In this document: positions 33,920 through 42,466 of the stretch, in pieces
How the letters are laid out: the number at the start of each line of letters is the position of its first letter
Numbering within the stretch: the first letter of the stretch is position 1
Origin: UBA6821 sp044236545
GTDB lineage: Bacteria > Verrucomicrobiota > Verrucomicrobiia > Chthoniobacterales > UBA6821
Assembly (NCBI GenBank): GCA_044236545.1
Contig: JBIIGI010000004.1
Location: 8,489-72,488, forward strand
DNA length: 64,000 bases
Reading direction: 5' to 3'
Translations under genes and position numbers: made by a program
The notes under the pieces: generated by a model
Databases searched by the model: none
What the model was told of the DNA's origin: nothing
Seen by the model: the letters and a program-made list of their open reading frames with translations, nothing else

Positions 33920-34984
33920 TCAGGGTCCGGTAAGAATCCCCTCCGCCGCGGCAAGAAGCTCGCCCGTCGTGTGGGCGGCATGCCACGGCCCGCCACCGTC
34001 AGATTCCTTGGGCAGAATCCAGCATTGACGATCACTGCGGACCCAGGGGCCGTAGGTTCCCTGATGCTGGCCGGAAAAGAGAACAAGTGTCCTGCAATCG
34101 AGGGCAGTGGCGGCGTGCGCGGCCGCGGTGTCGACGGTGAGCACACATCCCGCGCCCGCCAGCAGATCGATGAAATCCTGAAGGTTCGCGGGGATCAACA
34201 CCCGCGCGTCATCCGCCATCCCCGGCGACGCATTTCGTATCCGTACCAGAAAACTTTCCAAGCGCGCCCTCTGCTCCCCGGATCCCGTGAGAAGAAGCTG
34301 GGGGAGGAGTCCCCTCTCCCGGAGGGCGGCGAGGAATTCCACCCATCGTTCGGTCGGAAAATCCTTCCCCTCCCCGTTGGCAAAGGGGGCGCAGACCCAG
34401 TAGGGGGATTCAATCAGGGATTCCCCCACGGGCTTGAGTTCGGGCCAGATTTCGCGGATACCCACGTCGCGCCCGAGCGCCGCGACAGCAAGCCTCCGGT
34501 TGGCCTCAAGTTCGCGCGGCACGTTCTCCTCCGCATCAGGATATTCCAGAATCTCCGGTCGGAAGATCCGGGTGAAGACCTTCTCGGTCCAGCGGCGCAC
34601 GGGGCGCCCGTTGCCCAGTAGGAGATTTTCCACGACGATCCTCTTTTTTGCCGGCGTGCTGTAGAAAAGCACGTTCATGAGATAGTCCCTCATGTGGCGG
34701 AGGGAGATCGAGACATCAGCCCGGACGCCGCGCAGGGAGCGCCAGGGAAGGAAACAGCGAAGGCAGTTCGCCACAAAGAGATTCAGGAAGATCCGTTTTT
34801 TCAGGATCGGGAGGGCGATCAGGGTCGCCTTTGGAAACTGCCCCCTCACGACCGGTTCGAGAACCGGCAGGACCGAGATGACCAGGTTTTCCTCCCCGAA
34901 TTCACGCGCCATGAGACGCACCGCGCCGGTGGAGATAAAGAAATCCCCGATGCCGTCCGGCTTGAAGAGAAAGCAGCGGGGCAC
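33920..34984 (-). CDS. glycosyltransferase family 9 (heptosyltransferase-like)
   Basis: 354 residues. The N-terminal FLFKPDGIGDFFISTGAVRLMAREFG is the GT9 opening. The nucleotide-sugar domain has WVCAPFANGEGKDFPTERWVEFLAALRERGLLPQLLLTGSGEQRARLE, and the acceptor/donor segment has LQDFIDLLAGAGCVLTVDTAAAHAATALDCRTLVLFSG. GT9 enzymes add heptose or related sugars to lipopolysaccharide core. No other LPS gene is adjacent, so the specificity is open. Confidence 0.9.
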   Translation of the reverse strand: MPRCFLFKPDGIGDFFISTGAVRLMAREFGEENLVISVLPVLEPVVRGQFPKATLIALPILKKRIFLNLFVANCLRCFLPWRSLRGVRADVSISLRHMRDYLMNVLFYSTPAKKRIVVENLLLGNGRPVRRWTEKVFTRIFRPEILEYPDAEENVPRELEANRRLAVAALGRDVGIREIWPELKPVGESLIESPYWVCAPFANGEGKDFPTERWVEFLAALRERGLLPQLLLTGSGEQRARLESFLVRIRNASPGMADDARVLIPANLQDFIDLLAGAGCVLTVDTAAAHAATALDCRTLVLFSGQHQGTYGPWVRSDRQCWILPKESDGGGPWHAAHTTGELLAAAEGILTGP

Positions 34985-34989
34985 CGGAA

Positions 34990-35472
34990 TCAGGCGGAGG
35001 GTTCCTCCTCCCCGTCCCGGAGCAAGGCCGAGCGTCGGCGCTGCAGCCAGACCTTGGCAACCCCCTTCATCCGGGTGAGAAGATAGTAGACCGTCTGGCT
35101 CCGCAGGCGCACCAGTTCGGCACCAACGATCTTGGGCACGAAGTCCGCGGGTATCTCAAGGATCTCCTCCGGCGTGATGCCGTCGAGCCCCTTGCAGAGG
35201 ATGGAACTCATCGCCTTGGTCAGGGTCTGCACCTGGGGACCGAGGGTCACCCTGAAATGCGCGCCACCTTGTTCGTCAAGACGGAGGAAAACGGCCACCG
35301 TGTCGGTGCACTCCTCATCCTTGCGGATGTCCTCGAGGTCGAAGGTCTCTCCCTCCTTGGGTTCCTGGGAGCGAGCCTGATCGGCATAGGCGATCAGGGT
35401 CTCCCGCTTCTCCGCATCGGGGAGATCGGAGAAGAGAGCGATGATCGCGTTGAGCTTCGGAGGATAGGACAT
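34990..35472 (-). CDS. sufE: SufE family protein
   Basis: 160 residues from the ATG at 35472. SYPPKLNAIIALFSDLPDAEKRETLIAYADQA is the SufE start. The reactive-Cys loop appears as DEECTDTVAVFLRL, followed by LTKAMSSILCKGLDGITPEEILEIPADFV. SufE accepts sulfur from the cysteine desulfurase SufS for Fe-S cluster assembly. It is 11 bp behind a rhodanese gene, which suggests a sulfur-transfer pair. The Cys loop departs from the usual GCxSxVW. Confidence 0.85.
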   Translation of the reverse strand: MSYPPKLNAIIALFSDLPDAEKRETLIAYADQARSQEPKEGETFDLEDIRKDEECTDTVAVFLRLDEQGGAHFRVTLGPQVQTLTKAMSSILCKGLDGITPEEILEIPADFVPKIVGAELVRLRSQTVYYLLTRMKGVAKVWLQRRRSALLRDGEEEPSA

Positions 35473-35483
35473 CGCCCGGGGAA

Positions 35484-36347
35484 TCAGACCGATTTTTCGA
35501 TCGGAGCCCCGACGCGGTTGCCCCACTCGGTCCAGGATCCGTCGTAATTGCGGACATTCCCGAAACCGAGGAGATAGTTGAGGACGAACCAGGTGTGGCT
35601 GGAGCGTTCCCCGATGCGGCAGTACGCGATGATTGCGTCGTCGTTTTTCAAGCCGAGATCATCCTGATAGATTTTGCGAAGTTCCGCCGCATTCTTGAAC
35701 GTGGCGTCGGCATTGACGGCTTCCTTCCAGGGGACGCCACGGGCGCCGGGGATGTGTCCCCCGCGCAGGACACCCTCCTGGGGATACTCCGGCATGTGCG
35801 TGACCAAACCCTTGAACTCGCCTGGCGAACGGACATCGATGAGCGGACGACCCGAACGACTCTGCTCCAGCGCATCGGCGTAGAAGGCCCTGATCTCGGC
35901 ATCGCGGCGCTTTGCCGGGACGGGATACACCGAGGCCTCGGGATGCGGAACCTCGCGCGTGAGCGGTCGCCCCTCCGCGATCCATTTGTCACGGCCACCA
36001 TCCATGATCTTCACCTTCTCGTGGCCGAAAAGCCGGAATACCCAGAGGGCGTAGCAGGACCACCAGTTGGATTTGTCACCGTAGAAAATGCAGGTCGTCT
36101 CCGGAGTAATTCCGTTCTTCGCGCAGAGCGCGGCAAAGGCCTCCGGTTGGATGTAATCACGGATCGTGTGATCCTGGAGATCGCGCTGCCAATCGATGTG
36201 GACGGCACCGGGAAGGTGTCCCATGTCGTAAAGGAGGACATCCTCGTTGCTCTCGATGAGGAGAAAGTCCTGTTCCCTGAGATGATCCGCGACCCACGCG
36301 GTGCTGACCAGTACTTCGGGGTGGGCGTAGTTGCTGTCGATGCTCAT
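35484..36347 (-). CDS. thiosulfate/3-mercaptopyruvate sulfurtransferase (two rhodanese domains)
   Basis: 287 residues from the ATG at 36347; a start nine codons upstream is possible. Two rhodanese modules are seen: an inactive N-terminal one (VSTAWVADHLREQDFLLIES..., GHLPGAVHIDWQRDLQD) and an active C-terminal one with YCRIGERSSHTWFVLNYLLG, the Cys of CRIGERS being catalytic. CRxGxxx loops favour thiosulfate. It moves sulfane sulfur and sits directly upstream of sufE. Confidence 0.93.
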   Translation of the reverse strand: MSIDSNYAHPEVLVSTAWVADHLREQDFLLIESNEDVLLYDMGHLPGAVHIDWQRDLQDHTIRDYIQPEAFAALCAKNGITPETTCIFYGDKSNWWSCYALWVFRLFGHEKVKIMDGGRDKWIAEGRPLTREVPHPEASVYPVPAKRRDAEIRAFYADALEQSRSGRPLIDVRSPGEFKGLVTHMPEYPQEGVLRGGHIPGARGVPWKEAVNADATFKNAAELRKIYQDDLGLKNDDAIIAYCRIGERSSHTWFVLNYLLGFGNVRNYDGSWTEWGNRVGAPIEKSV

Positions 36348-36411
36348 GCACTGGTTGTAATCGGTGGAAGTCACCCGGTCAAACCCGCAGGAATGCCATC
36401 GCGAACTGGAG

Positions 36412-36445
36412 AAAAAAAACGGGCGCCGAATTTCTTCGGCGCCCG
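36412..36445 (-). terminator. rho-independent terminator after rpmB and the 67-residue gene
   Basis: An 11-bp GC-rich stem (36420-36430 with 36435-36445, CGGGCGCCGAA arms), TTTC loop and eight consecutive T residues on the minus strand (36412-36419). It ends the minus-strand transcript of the gene at 36477. Confidence 0.93.
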
Positions 36446-36476
36446 CATCTCCTCGGGGAGGAAATTGAAAGTCCGC

Positions 36477-36680
36477 TTACTTCTTCTTCTTGAGAAGGGG
36501 AAGGCCGGTGCGCTCGTTCTCGGAAATCTCGTAACCGGCGGGCAACGCGTCGAGCGCACCCTCCTTGGCCTCTCCTCCGAAATAATAGAGGGTCACTTCC
36601 TGACCGCCGCGGAGTTTCTGAAGGCGATGGTGGAGGAAGTAGGTTTTTCCGCTTTTCTTGCTGACGACGCTGAATGCCAT
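36477..36680 (-). CDS. small basic protein of unknown function
   Basis: 67 residues from the ATG at 36680: MAFSVVSKKSGKTYFLHHRL and onward to a C-terminus of four lysines. It has the feel of a short beta-rich zinc-ribbon-like or ribosome-associated protein (KTYFLHHRLQKLRGGQEVTLYYFGGE) but no Cys ligands. It lies 35 bp after rpmB and ends in front of a good terminator, so it is likely expressed with L28. A longer open frame upstream is the rpmB shadow. Confidence 0.75.
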   Translation of the reverse strand: MAFSVVSKKSGKTYFLHHRLQKLRGGQEVTLYYFGGEAKEGALDALPAGYEISENERTGLPLLKKKK

Positions 36681-36715
36681 GGTGTGTTTTCCTTTCGGAT
36701 GTTGGGGGTTGTGGT

Positions 36716-36979
36716 TTAGATGAGACCGGCTTTCGAGAGCGTGGCATGAGCCCCGTTCTTCGAAATGGTTTTGAGAGCGCGGGCTGTTGCCTTGACGGTC
36801 ACGAACTTCTTCAGTTCGGGCACCCAGATGCGCTTTGTTTTCAAATTGGGATTGAAATAGCGGGGCGTCACGGCGGTGACGTGCATGCCGATGCCGCCCT
36901 TCTTCTTGGCGAGACCCCTGCGATGGATTTTGGAACCGCGCACGGGGCGGGATCCTGTGATGGAGCACTTTCTGGACAT
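36716..36979 (-). CDS. rpmB: 50S ribosomal protein L28
   Basis: 87 residues from the ATG at 36979. MSRKCSITGSRPVRGSKIHR, RRGLAKKKGGIGMHVTAVTPRYFNPNLKTKRIWVPE and KFVTVKATARALKTISKNG are the L28 pattern. The two-Cys motif of some L28 proteins is reduced to a single Cys (Cys5). It is a structural component of the large ribosomal subunit. Confidence 0.95.
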   Translation of the reverse strand: MSRKCSITGSRPVRGSKIHRRGLAKKKGGIGMHVTAVTPRYFNPNLKTKRIWVPELKKFVTVKATARALKTISKNGAHATLSKAGLI

Positions 36980-37049
36980 AAATGAAATTGGTTGGGTTCT
37001 GATATCGACAGTTGAGGGGCCCTCGGTCAAGGATTTTTGGACTTTCTCT

Positions 37050-37787
37050 TCAGAAAGTCCCCAGGACCTCTTCCTGGAGGGCGACGAGTTTCCGGATGCC
37101 GCGGCGTCCGTATTCCAGCATCCGGGCCAGATGTTCCTCACCGAACACGCTCTCCTCTCCGGAGGCCTGCAGTTCGATGAAATCTAGGTCTCCGGTCATC
37201 ACGAGATTCAGATCCACCTCGGCATCCTTGTCCTCCAGATAATCGAGATCCAGGAGGACCTCCGATCCGACGACACCGACGCTCACCGCGGCGACCCGGC
37301 GGGAAACGGGGCTTTTGGGCAGCTTCCCCTCCCTGACAAGCCCCCGGCAGGCGAGCTCGATGGCGACTCCCGCCCCGGTGATGGCCGCGGTGCGGGTTCC
37401 TCCGTCGGCCTGAAGGACGTCGCAATCGACCCAGAGGGTGCGTGCCCCCAGGGCCTCCAGATCGATTCCCGCCCTCAGGGATCGGCCGATCAGGCGCTGG
37501 ATCTCGGTGGAGCGGCCATCGATCTTCCCCCGCGTGCTGTCACGTGATTTTCGGGGCGATGTCGAGTAAGGGAGCATCGAGTACTCCGCTGTAAGCCAGC
37601 CCCCCGTGACCCCCTGTTCTTTCATCCAGCGAGGGACTCCCTCCTCGATGCTGGCCGCGCAGAGAACCTGCGTGCGACCGAATGAGACAAGAACGGAACC
37701 CGAGGCCTGGGGAGCGATTCCGGGAACGAAGGAAATCTCGCGGAGGGCATCCGGAGACCTGTTGGAGGAGCGTTGTCGTGTGTTCAT
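37050..37787 (-). CDS. rph: ribonuclease PH
   Basis: 245 residues from the ATG at 37787. Signatures: GSVLVSFGRTQVLCAASIEEGVPRWMKEQG, GWLTAEYSMLPYSTSPRKSRDSTRGKIDGRSTEIQRLIGRSLRAGIDL and LWVDCDVLQADGGTRTAAITGAGVAIELA. This phosphorolytic exoribonuclease trims tRNA 3' ends. It is full length, so unlike the frameshifted rph of some E. coli K-12 strains it should be active. Confidence 0.96.
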   Translation of the reverse strand: MNTRQRSSNRSPDALREISFVPGIAPQASGSVLVSFGRTQVLCAASIEEGVPRWMKEQGVTGGWLTAEYSMLPYSTSPRKSRDSTRGKIDGRSTEIQRLIGRSLRAGIDLEALGARTLWVDCDVLQADGGTRTAAITGAGVAIELACRGLVREGKLPKSPVSRRVAAVSVGVVGSEVLLDLDYLEDKDAEVDLNLVMTGDLDFIELQASGEESVFGEEHLARMLEYGRRGIRKLVALQEEVLGTF

Positions 37788-37836
37788 GGTGTTTGTTTGA
37801 ATCAGTGTGGGCGGAAAGCGGTGCATCGGCAGGGCT

Positions 37837-39786
37837 TCACATCCCCTGCAATGTAGGAACCGTCGGATTGTCACGGATACTTTGGTGATTGTGAAGCGCC
37901 GGGATGACCGATTGGCGGACAACCCCCGCCATCCGTTGATCACCCGAGCGCTCGTAGGCCGACGCGGAGGCGCTGGCCGCGTCAATGGCCCGGTCGAAAT
38001 TTCCGGATTCCGCGAGCGAGGCGCTCAACGTGAGCAGGAAAAGAGGCGCCTCCCCCCCTGTGGCCGAGACGATGGACTCGGACAAGGCGACGGCTTCAGC
38101 ACCGTCACGGACCCTGTTGTCGGGATGCGTTGCCAGGAGCCATGCGAGGGCGCGATGGTTCTGGAGATCGGCGGGATCGATCCGCATGGCGAGACGGTAG
38201 ATTCCGGCGGCCTCGACGGCATCGCCGTTCATTAGCAACACGGCGGCGAGGTTCCGCGCGGCACCTGATGTAGCCCTGACCTGAAGCGACTGTTGAAAGC
38301 CCGTGATCGCTTCCCGACGCCGCCCCATCTTCAGCAGGGTCAATCCGAGGTCGTTATAAGCCTCTGCATTGCTGGGTCGCAGGCGGATGGCCTCCTGAAA
38401 TTCCAGCAACGCCTCGGGAAATTTCCCCTGCGCATCGAGCGTGCAGGCATGGTTATGACGGGATTTCCAGCTGGTGGAATTGCTCGCTAGGATAGCCGGA
38501 AAAAGCGATTCCCCCGAGGCCCACTCGGGCAACCGGAGAAGGGTCGCGGCCGTCCAACCCGTCAGCAGCACGAGGGACGTGATTGCGCCGATCCGGGGCG
38601 GGGCCTGGCACAGGGCCATGGAGAGCGCCAGGGACGGTCCGAGCATCGCAAGATAGAGATACCGGTCGCTGACGGTGGAGACGACCTGGAAGTTGAAGGG
38701 AATCAGGCCCAGCGTCGGCAGGACACCGATCACCAGAAGGGCGTAGGGAAGGAGGTAGGGACGGAGAGACTTGCGCACGGCAAGCAGCACCGCGAGGGCC
38801 GCAGGAATCAACCAACTCCAGAAAAGCGTCCCCGCCTCGAAAAGGGAATTCGGCGAACGGCCGTAATCGGCGCAGAGTCCGCATGGAGGGAGCGGCCAGA
38901 CGAGCTTCCCGAAGTAGAACGCCAGGGCATCGCCTGCCACAAGCGGCCTTGCCCAAAGGGGCACCAGGGAACGGGCCAACTCGGCGGCGGGCTGCGCCTT
39001 GGAAGTCATCACGACCTCGGCAATGGCCATCGCAAACCAGGGGAGGAGCCAGAGGAGAGGCTGGAGCGGGCGTCGGCGCGCGATGAGCACGCATCCCCCG
39101 CAAATCAGGGCGAGCGCCGGAGTCACCACGCTTCCGGGCTTCGATCCCAGCGCAAGGATCAGGCTGAGACCGGCCGCAACACACAGCCACACTCGTCGTA
39201 TAGGCCTCCCTCCTTCGTCCAGAAATCCGAGAAACAGTGCGACCGCTCCCAGGGAGAAAGCACCACCCAGCAGATCACGAAGCCCTGAGACCCAGGCAAC
39301 CGCCTCCACCTGGATGGGATGCAACGCGAAGGCCAAGGATCCAGCCGCGGCGCAAAAGAGAAGGCGTAATCGAGGGTAGGAATCACCCAAGAGCGCTTCC
39401 TGAAGGCGGCGAAGGATGACGAAGACCATCGCGGTGGAGAGAAGATGCACGGCCAGATTCGCCCCATGGAAGAGCGCCGGATCGATCGGACCAACCGCGA
39501 CACCCGTTCCTGCTAGGAGTCGTGAGAGGGCAACCAGTGCGGCCCAGACCGTGTAGGTGACTGGAATGTAGAGTTGCTGGAACGGGCCCGTCCAGAAAAG
39601 CAGGACGCTGCCGGTCGAGAGAGGCGAATAAAGCGGGTTGCGATGGATGTTGGTGTCGTCATCCCAGAAAGGAAGAAACCCGAAGCCGAGCACCCCGGCA
39701 TACACGGAAGCCACGATCAGCAGAAGCCCCGTCAGGAGCGCGGTGGGGAGCCAGCGTGGCAATCCGGGGGGGTCCGGTCTTTTCAT
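37837..39786 (-). CDS. multi-pass membrane protein with C-terminal TPR repeats
   Basis: 649 residues from the ATG at 39786, which overlaps the amidohydrolase stop by 4 bp (ATGA). About ten membrane helices occupy residues 10-430. A WDDDTNIHRNPLYSPLS segment with acidic residues follows the first helix, as in GT-C type glycosyltransferases (TMTC/O-mannosyl type). TPR repeats follow (SWKSRHNHACTLDAQGKFPEALLEFQEAIRLRPSNAEAYNDLGLTLLKMGRRREAITGFQQSLQVRA). It is probably a protein O-glycosyltransferase or a related envelope protein; the function is inferred from architecture. Confidence 0.85.
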   Translation of the reverse strand: MKRPDPPGLPRWLPTALLTGLLLIVASVYAGVLGFGFLPFWDDDTNIHRNPLYSPLSTGSVLLFWTGPFQQLYIPVTYTVWAALVALSRLLAGTGVAVGPIDPALFHGANLAVHLLSTAMVFVILRRLQEALLGDSYPRLRLLFCAAAGSLAFALHPIQVEAVAWVSGLRDLLGGAFSLGAVALFLGFLDEGGRPIRRVWLCVAAGLSLILALGSKPGSVVTPALALICGGCVLIARRRPLQPLLWLLPWFAMAIAEVVMTSKAQPAAELARSLVPLWARPLVAGDALAFYFGKLVWPLPPCGLCADYGRSPNSLFEAGTLFWSWLIPAALAVLLAVRKSLRPYLLPYALLVIGVLPTLGLIPFNFQVVSTVSDRYLYLAMLGPSLALSMALCQAPPRIGAITSLVLLTGWTAATLLRLPEWASGESLFPAILASNSTSWKSRHNHACTLDAQGKFPEALLEFQEAIRLRPSNAEAYNDLGLTLLKMGRRREAITGFQQSLQVRATSGAARNLAAVLLMNGDAVEAAGIYRLAMRIDPADLQNHRALAWLLATHPDNRVRDGAEAVALSESIVSATGGEAPLFLLTLSASLAESGNFDRAIDAASASASAYERSGDQRMAGVVRQSVIPALHNHQSIRDNPTVPTLQGM

Positions 39787-41015
39787 GAACGACCGGAGAT
39801 CCATATCCGCGGGGGAAACCTGTTGGCGAGAACGCGCTCGGCGGGGCTTCCATCCCCACCCTCGTCGGGAATCGCCAGAAAATCAGCGACGGCACCGGGT
39901 GAAAGCTCCCCGAGCAATCCAGCGTGACCGATGGCGGCCGCCGGCCTGATCGTCGCCATGGCAAGGATTTCAGCGGGATCGAGATCCGGAAAAGAATCCC
40001 TCATCGCCCGCAACTCGGCGAACATGTTGAGGTCCTGATTGCTGGCAAGACTGTCGGTTCCGAGGAGCACCGGGATGCCGGCGTCGCGGAAAAACCCCAG
40101 GTCAAACCGGGGACGGCTGAAAAAGGCGTGGGTGCGCGGGCAATGAATGACGGGATAGCTCCCGGCAAGACGGCGCAGAAGACTCCTGTCCTCGCCGTCC
40201 AGGAAGTTCATGTGTACAAGCAGCGATCCCTCGGGAAGAAGTCCATCCGACAGAAGCGCCTGAACGGGGGTGACACCCCGGCAGTCCTCCATCGGACGAC
40301 CGATCGAGCGGAGGAAGTCATGGAGAGGGCCATCTCCCCGGGTGAACATCGAGATCTCCTCGTCCGACTCCGCAAGATGGGTGCAGATTGGCAGCGCGTA
40401 TTTCCCGGCGAAGATCCGGACGAGATCGTAGAGTTGCCGGGATGCAGTGTAGGGGGCGTGCGGGGAAATGCCCACTCCCCCACTCCCCCCGGGCGCCTGC
40501 CCGGAGAAGTTGATTGCACCCGCGAGGGCCTCCTCTGAGTTGAGCCGGCTTCGGATATCCATCACCTCCAGGAAGTTGATGACGCGGATCGCGGGCGTTG
40601 GGAGGAGGGGTATGATTTCGGGAAACGACTCGATGTTGAGGACCGTCGTGCATCCCCACATCCTCAACTCGTCGATCCCCGCAGAAATCGCCGCGAGATA
40701 ATCCGCCTGATCCAGGGAGCGCCTGATCGCATTGAGGCGCTGGATCCAGGCGGAGAAGGATTTTTCTCCCGCGAGGGCGCCTCTCATCATCGTGTAATCA
40801 AGATGGCAATGGGCGTTGATGAATCCCGGGAGGAGGATGCACTCCCCCAGATCCTCAATGATCGCGGCGGAATACTCGCGGATGAGATCATTCCACATGC
40901 CTATGGCAAGAATCTTACCGTCACGGACCGCCACTCCCCCGTCCTCGATCGGCGACCGGATCACCGGCACAACGGTCCGGGCACGGAACAATCGGGTGGC
41001 TTCGGGATGAGGCAT
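39783..41015 (-). CDS. amidohydrolase (nucleoside/aminofutalosine deaminase-like)
   Basis: 410 residues. Metal ligands: NAHCHLD (His-X-His), CTHLAESDEE, VHMNF and LLGTDSLASN. The layout (LPGFINAHCHLDYTMMRGALAGEKSFSAWIQRLNAIR, HCPRTHAFFSRPRFDL) is of the cytosine/SAH deaminase subgroup. It resembles the aminofutalosine deaminases of the alternative menaquinone route, but no other mqn gene is nearby, so guanine- or SAH-type deamination remains possible. Confidence 0.85.
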   Translation of the reverse strand: MPHPEATRLFRARTVVPVIRSPIEDGGVAVRDGKILAIGMWNDLIREYSAAIIEDLGECILLPGFINAHCHLDYTMMRGALAGEKSFSAWIQRLNAIRRSLDQADYLAAISAGIDELRMWGCTTVLNIESFPEIIPLLPTPAIRVINFLEVMDIRSRLNSEEALAGAINFSGQAPGGSGGVGISPHAPYTASRQLYDLVRIFAGKYALPICTHLAESDEEISMFTRGDGPLHDFLRSIGRPMEDCRGVTPVQALLSDGLLPEGSLLVHMNFLDGEDRSLLRRLAGSYPVIHCPRTHAFFSRPRFDLGFFRDAGIPVLLGTDSLASNQDLNMFAELRAMRDSFPDLDPAEILAMATIRPAAAIGHAGLLGELSPGAVADFLAIPDEGGDGSPAERVLANRFPPRIWISGRS

Positions 41016-41028
41016 GGAAAGGTTTTAA

Positions 41029-41357
41029 CCCGGATTTTGCAAAGGAACCATGACAACCGCTCCGCAGCGTTCAGCAAGAGTGAGAGTGGCGGTCGGGTTA
41101 AAAATTTGAAACGTTAAAAGGTTACAAGGGTCTGAAATGGAAACCATGATTCAACTCTTCGGTCCGTACTGCTGCAACGAGTTCTCTGAATTCGCCATCA
41201 CGATTCTCAGATCAGGGCTGTTTTGATCCACTTTGACGCCACTTGCCACCCGGCAAGCGGTGGCGCCCTTTGGGTCCTCCCGCAGTCGCGGGACGGGATC
41301 TTCCGCGACTCTTCCCAGAGCCTTGGTTGTAACGCTTCAACGTTCTAACCTTTTAAC
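41029..41357. repeat. family A element between the amidohydrolase and DR2241-like genes
   Basis: It starts TTAACCCGGATTTTGCAA (41029). The inner left arm GTTAAAAATTTGAAACGTTAAAAGG (from 41097) pairs imperfectly with TTGTAACGCTTCAACGTTCTAACCTTTTAAC ending at 41357. An internal perfect-looking stem (CCACTTGCCACCCGGCAAGCGGTGG) lies near 41240-41264. It fills most of the 383-bp gap, and no gene is seen. Confidence 0.75.
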
Positions 41358-41398
41358 ATCTTTCTTTGTCCATCCCGCCTCGAAGGCAGATTTTAGAT

Positions 41399-42034
41399 TC
41401 ACTCCTTCTTCGGGAGATTGCCTTTGGCAATCGGTCGCGCCGCAGCCACCACCAGGTTGCAGAGTTCCCGGCACAGAAGCGGGATGCGGTCGGGGGGGAG
41501 TTCTTCGAGAGAGAGTTTGGAAACGGGTAGCGAGGTGATCGGATGACCCGGAGCAAGATCCCAGAGGATCGTCCTCAGGCAGCCACCCTCCGAGGTGCAG
41601 CAGCGACCGACAAGTTCCGAGGCCTGATCATCCCTGAGGAGTTGGGTGATCCGGTACATGCCGGTCTGACGATCAAGGGTCTCCCGGAGAGTTGTCGGAT
41701 GGAGCTTCCCTCGCAGATGGGAAAGCCAAAGCCCGAGGGCGGAGGGGTAAAAGAATTCGAGGGCGAGTTCCATTCCCTCCAGCGTTCCCACCTCCAGCAG
41801 CCACCCACCTTTGAGATTCGGAGCCGTCTTGAGAGAACGAAAATTCCCCTCGGCATCATAGCGCGCAATCTCCCTTGCATCGGCGGGTGATCCGTAGCGG
41901 ACAAGATCATCGCGTCCGGCATCATCGGCATGACGGAGTGTGAAATCAGACTCCATCAGGATCTGGCCAATGCGATTCCTTCCCTCCTCAAGACAGGAGG
42001 CCAGTAGAAGGCGCGGAGTGGCGGGGGCATCCAT
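41399..42034 (-). CDS. DR2241-like protein, possible Fe-S binding
   Basis: 211 residues. The middle RDDQASELVGRCCTSEGGCLRTILWDL, with clustered Cys and GCLRT.LW, recalls the 4Fe-4S domain of the DR2241 family, whose members lie near sirohydrochlorin-chelatase-like genes in some bacteria. The upstream FYPSALGLWLSHLRGKLHPTTLRETLDRQTGMYRITQLL fits the same family as I remember it. No chelatase gene is present here. It lies 20 bp upstream of atpC's stop on the same strand, after the ATP synthase operon, and may be read through from it. Confidence 0.6.
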   Translation of the reverse strand: MDAPATPRLLLASCLEEGRNRIGQILMESDFTLRHADDAGRDDLVRYGSPADAREIARYDAEGNFRSLKTAPNLKGGWLLEVGTLEGMELALEFFYPSALGLWLSHLRGKLHPTTLRETLDRQTGMYRITQLLRDDQASELVGRCCTSEGGCLRTILWDLAPGHPITSLPVSKLSLEELPPDRIPLLCRELCNLVVAAARPIAKGNLPKKE

Positions 42035-42054
42035 TCGAGAACCCCGTGCGGGGA

Positions 42055-42465
42055 TCAGTGCCTGGAGCGACGCTTCACGTGAAGCTGGGCGAGAGAGCGG
42101 AGCAACGAAGCCTGGACAAAGGCTAGTTCCTCACCGGCGAGCGCCTTCTCGTCGATCTCCTTGCGGGCGCGCGCCACGGCTTCCTCGGCGGCCTTCTCGT
42201 CGATCTCCGCCTCCGCGACAGCCATGTCGGTCATCACCGAAACGCGGTCGGGCAGCACCTCGAGGAAACCGCTTCCGACGGCGAGAAAATGCTCGCCTTC
42301 GGTGGTCGTGTAGCGGAGTTCCCCGGGATTGATCTGGGTCATCAGGGGCATGTGATCGGGGAGGATCCCGATCTCACCCTCGACCCCGGGAACAACCACC
42401 ATCTGGGCCTCGCCCGAGAAGGTGCGTGCCTCCGGCGTGACGATCTCGAGGTGCAGGGTTGCCAT
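42055..42465 (-). CDS. atpC: ATP synthase epsilon subunit
   Basis: 136 residues from the ATG at 42465, one base after the atpD stop. MATLHLEIVTPEARTFSGEAQMVVVPGVEGEIGILPDHMPLMTQINPGELRY is the beta-sandwich, and the helical hairpin follows (AEIDEKAAEEAVARARKEIDEKALAGEELAFVQASLLRSLAQLHVKR). It couples the central stalk to the catalytic head and restrains ATP hydrolysis. Confidence 0.96.
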   Translation of the reverse strand: MATLHLEIVTPEARTFSGEAQMVVVPGVEGEIGILPDHMPLMTQINPGELRYTTTEGEHFLAVGSGFLEVLPDRVSVMTDMAVAEAEIDEKAAEEAVARARKEIDEKALAGEELAFVQASLLRSLAQLHVKRRSRH

Positions 42466-42466
42466 C

